This document shows, one piece after another, positions 6,292-7,383 of a DNA stretch of 7,383 bases (its first letter is position 1; the number at the start of each line of letters is the position of its first letter). The position numbers and the translations under genes are program-made. This DNA comes from Candidatus Dadabacteria bacterium (lineage in GTDB: Bacteria > Desulfobacterota_D > UBA1144 > Nemesobacterales > UBA2774). The notes under the pieces are model-generated. The model worked only from the letters and a program-made list of their open reading frames with translations. It did not search any database and was not told where the DNA came from. Where the stretch lies: the NCBI GenBank assembly GCA_003229065.1, contig QIHJ01000334.1:1-7383 (forward strand), in the 5' to 3' direction.

Positions 6292-7053
6292 TTAAGTCTT
6301 GAGCCTGTAACCGGTTTTGAAAATCCACCAGACTGCCACAAGGCATAGAACTAGAAAAAGTACGGTCATACTGAAGCTCACGACCACATTTACATCCGAA
6401 ACGCCGTAAAAACTCCATCTGAAACAGCTGACAAGATAGACCACAGGGTTAAAGAGCGTGATCTTCTGCCATATGGGCGGGAGCATATTGATAGAGTAAA
6501 AAGTGCCGCCAAGGAAAGTAAGCGGCGTGACGATCAATAGCGGCACTACCTGAAGCTTCTCAAAACCGTCTGCCCAAATGCCTATTATAAACCCGAACAG
6601 GCTGAACGTGACAGCAGTCAGAATAAGAAAGCCGAACATCCATATGGGATGCTGAACCTCATACGCAATGAATAGGCGGGCAGTGACGAGTATTAGTATT
6701 CCGAGTATGACTGATTTAGTAGCCGCAGCCCCTACGTAACCTATTACTATCTCGATGTATGAGACGGGCGCAGAGAGCACTTCGTAAATAGTGCCCGCAA
6801 ACCGCGGCATGTATATACCAAACGATGCGTTAGAGATGCTCTCGGTCATGAGGGAGAGCATAATAAGGCCTGGAATAATAAAAGCGCCGTAGTCAATCCC
6901 TTCGATGTCTCCCATCCTTGAGCCTATTGCGGAGCCGAACACGACGAAGTATAGAGACGTGGAGAGAATGGGGGTTGCGATGCTCTGCATCAGCGTACGC
7001 CACATACGGGCCATCTCGAACCTATAAATTGAGCGTATTGCGTAGATGTTCAT
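6292..7053 (-). CDS. ABC-2 type transporter permease
   Basis: This 253-residue inner-membrane protein is the normal length for an ABC-2 (YadH/NodJ-like) export permease. About six hydrophobic helices lie near residues 22-44, 56-80, 103-129, 138-162, 168-186 and 225-247. The family-typical [27 protein letters not shown] segment (180-207) is present between helices 5 and 6, and a short amphipathic N-terminal stretch precedes helix 1. It would pair with the ATPase encoded immediately upstream: ATGA at 7050-7053 is both the permease start and the end of the ATPase gene, and no separate ribosome site is visible, so the two are translationally coupled. The substrate cannot be told from sequence; relatives export polysaccharide, lipids or drugs. 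The gene converges on mqnE and is unlikely to be part of menaquinone synthesis. Confidence 0.9.
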   Translation of the reverse strand: MNIYAIRSIYRFEMARMWRTLMQSIATPILSTSLYFVVFGSAIGSRMGDIEGIDYGAFIIPGLIMLSLMTESISNASFGIYMPRFAGTIYEVLSAPVSYIEIVIGYVGAAATKSVILGILILVTARLFIAYEVQHPIWMFGFLILTAVTFSLFGFIIGIWADGFEKLQVVPLLIVTPLTFLGGTFYSINMLPPIWQKITLFNPVVYLVSCFRWSFYGVSDVNVVVSFSMTVLFLVLCLVAVWWIFKTGYRLKT

Positions 7054-7382
7054 TGTTTTTCAGTAACCAGGCTGACAAAAATTTCCTCAAGCGTGCTTTG
7101 GCTTGACTGGAGGTCCCTTATATCTATTCCATGGTGATGCATGTGCCCGAGGAGCTCCGCTATACCCGTTTGCTCGCTTCGGGCATCGAAAGTGTATAGA
7201 AGCTCGGTGCCGTCGACCGAAAGCTCAAGCGAATGTCCGGCTAACGCACTGGGAATCGAGCTTAGAGGGTTTTGCAGATAGAGCTTTAGCTGCTTCTTGC
7301 CGAGTTTCTCCATTAATGCTATCTTGTCCTCTACTAATATAATCTCGCCTTTGTTTATTATCCCTATGCGGTCGGCCATTTC
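7050..7382 (-). CDS. ABC exporter ATP-binding subunit, C-terminal part (5' end outside window)
   Basis: This frame enters from the right edge and runs for about 110 residues to its TGA at 7052-7050. It opens with [14 protein letters not shown], the segment that follows the switch (H-loop) region in ABC ATPases (compare the usual DRI-I--KG-I). After it comes an accessory C-terminal domain of about 85 residues ending in [11 protein letters not shown], a common close for ABC-2 exporter ATPases of the YadG/CcmA type. The Walker A, signature and Walker B motifs must lie beyond the window. The in-frame ATG at 7379 is internal, not the start. The four-base overlap with the permease gene shows that they form one exporter. 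Confidence 0.88.
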   Translation of the reverse strand, partial: EMADRIGIINKGEIILVEDKIALMEKLGKKQLKLYLQNPLSSIPSALAGHSLELSVDGTELLYTFDARSEQTGIAELLGHMHHHGIDIRDLQSSQSTLEEIFVSLVTEKQ

Positions 7383-7383
7383 C

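Overview
This window is ordinary bacterial chromosome of moderate G+C, densely packed with short gaps and overlapping starts and stops. The most informative block is a four-gene run on the + strand, a UbiA-type prenyltransferase, UbiX, UbiD and the radical-SAM enzyme MqnE (1882-6273). MqnE places the block in the futalosine route to menaquinone rather than in ubiquinone synthesis. The organism is therefore probably a menaquinone-using, likely anaerobic or facultative bacterium. The style would fit a Desulfobacterota/deltaproteobacterial-type, Dadabacteria-like or Nitrospirota-like genome, but the sequence alone does not fix the taxon.

Layout: (1) 2-244 (+) is the open 3' end of an unrecognised protein. 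(2) 295-1647 (-) is a full-length MgtE magnesium channel, converging on gene 1. (3) 1648-1881 is the only sizeable non-coding stretch between divergent genes. It holds a candidate mgtE promoter and a nested repeat: three degenerate direct units, of which the second and third can each pair with the same downstream arm, giving two mutually exclusive hairpins just in front of the prenyltransferase start. (4) 1882-6273 (+) is the menaquinone block. ubiA and ubiX overlap by one base, a 128-base AT-rich gap separates ubiX from ubiD, and ubiD and mqnE overlap by 25 bases. (5) 6292-7383 (-) is an ABC exporter of the ABC-2 type, with a permease preceded by a 5'-truncated ATPase; the two overlap by 4 bases and the permease converges on mqnE.

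How the genes work together: MqnE makes aminofutalosine early in the pathway. Other Mqn enzymes not in this window (MqnA, B, C, D) would produce 1,4-dihydroxy-6-naphthoate. The UbiA homologue (MqnP role) would attach the prenyl chain in the membrane. UbiX makes prenylated FMN, the cofactor that lets the UbiD homologue (MqnL role) remove the carboxyl group. MgtE and the ABC exporter have no evident link to this pathway. I found no mobile element, CRISPR array, RNA gene or clearly new system. The most unusual structure is the intergenic repeat at 1785-1863.
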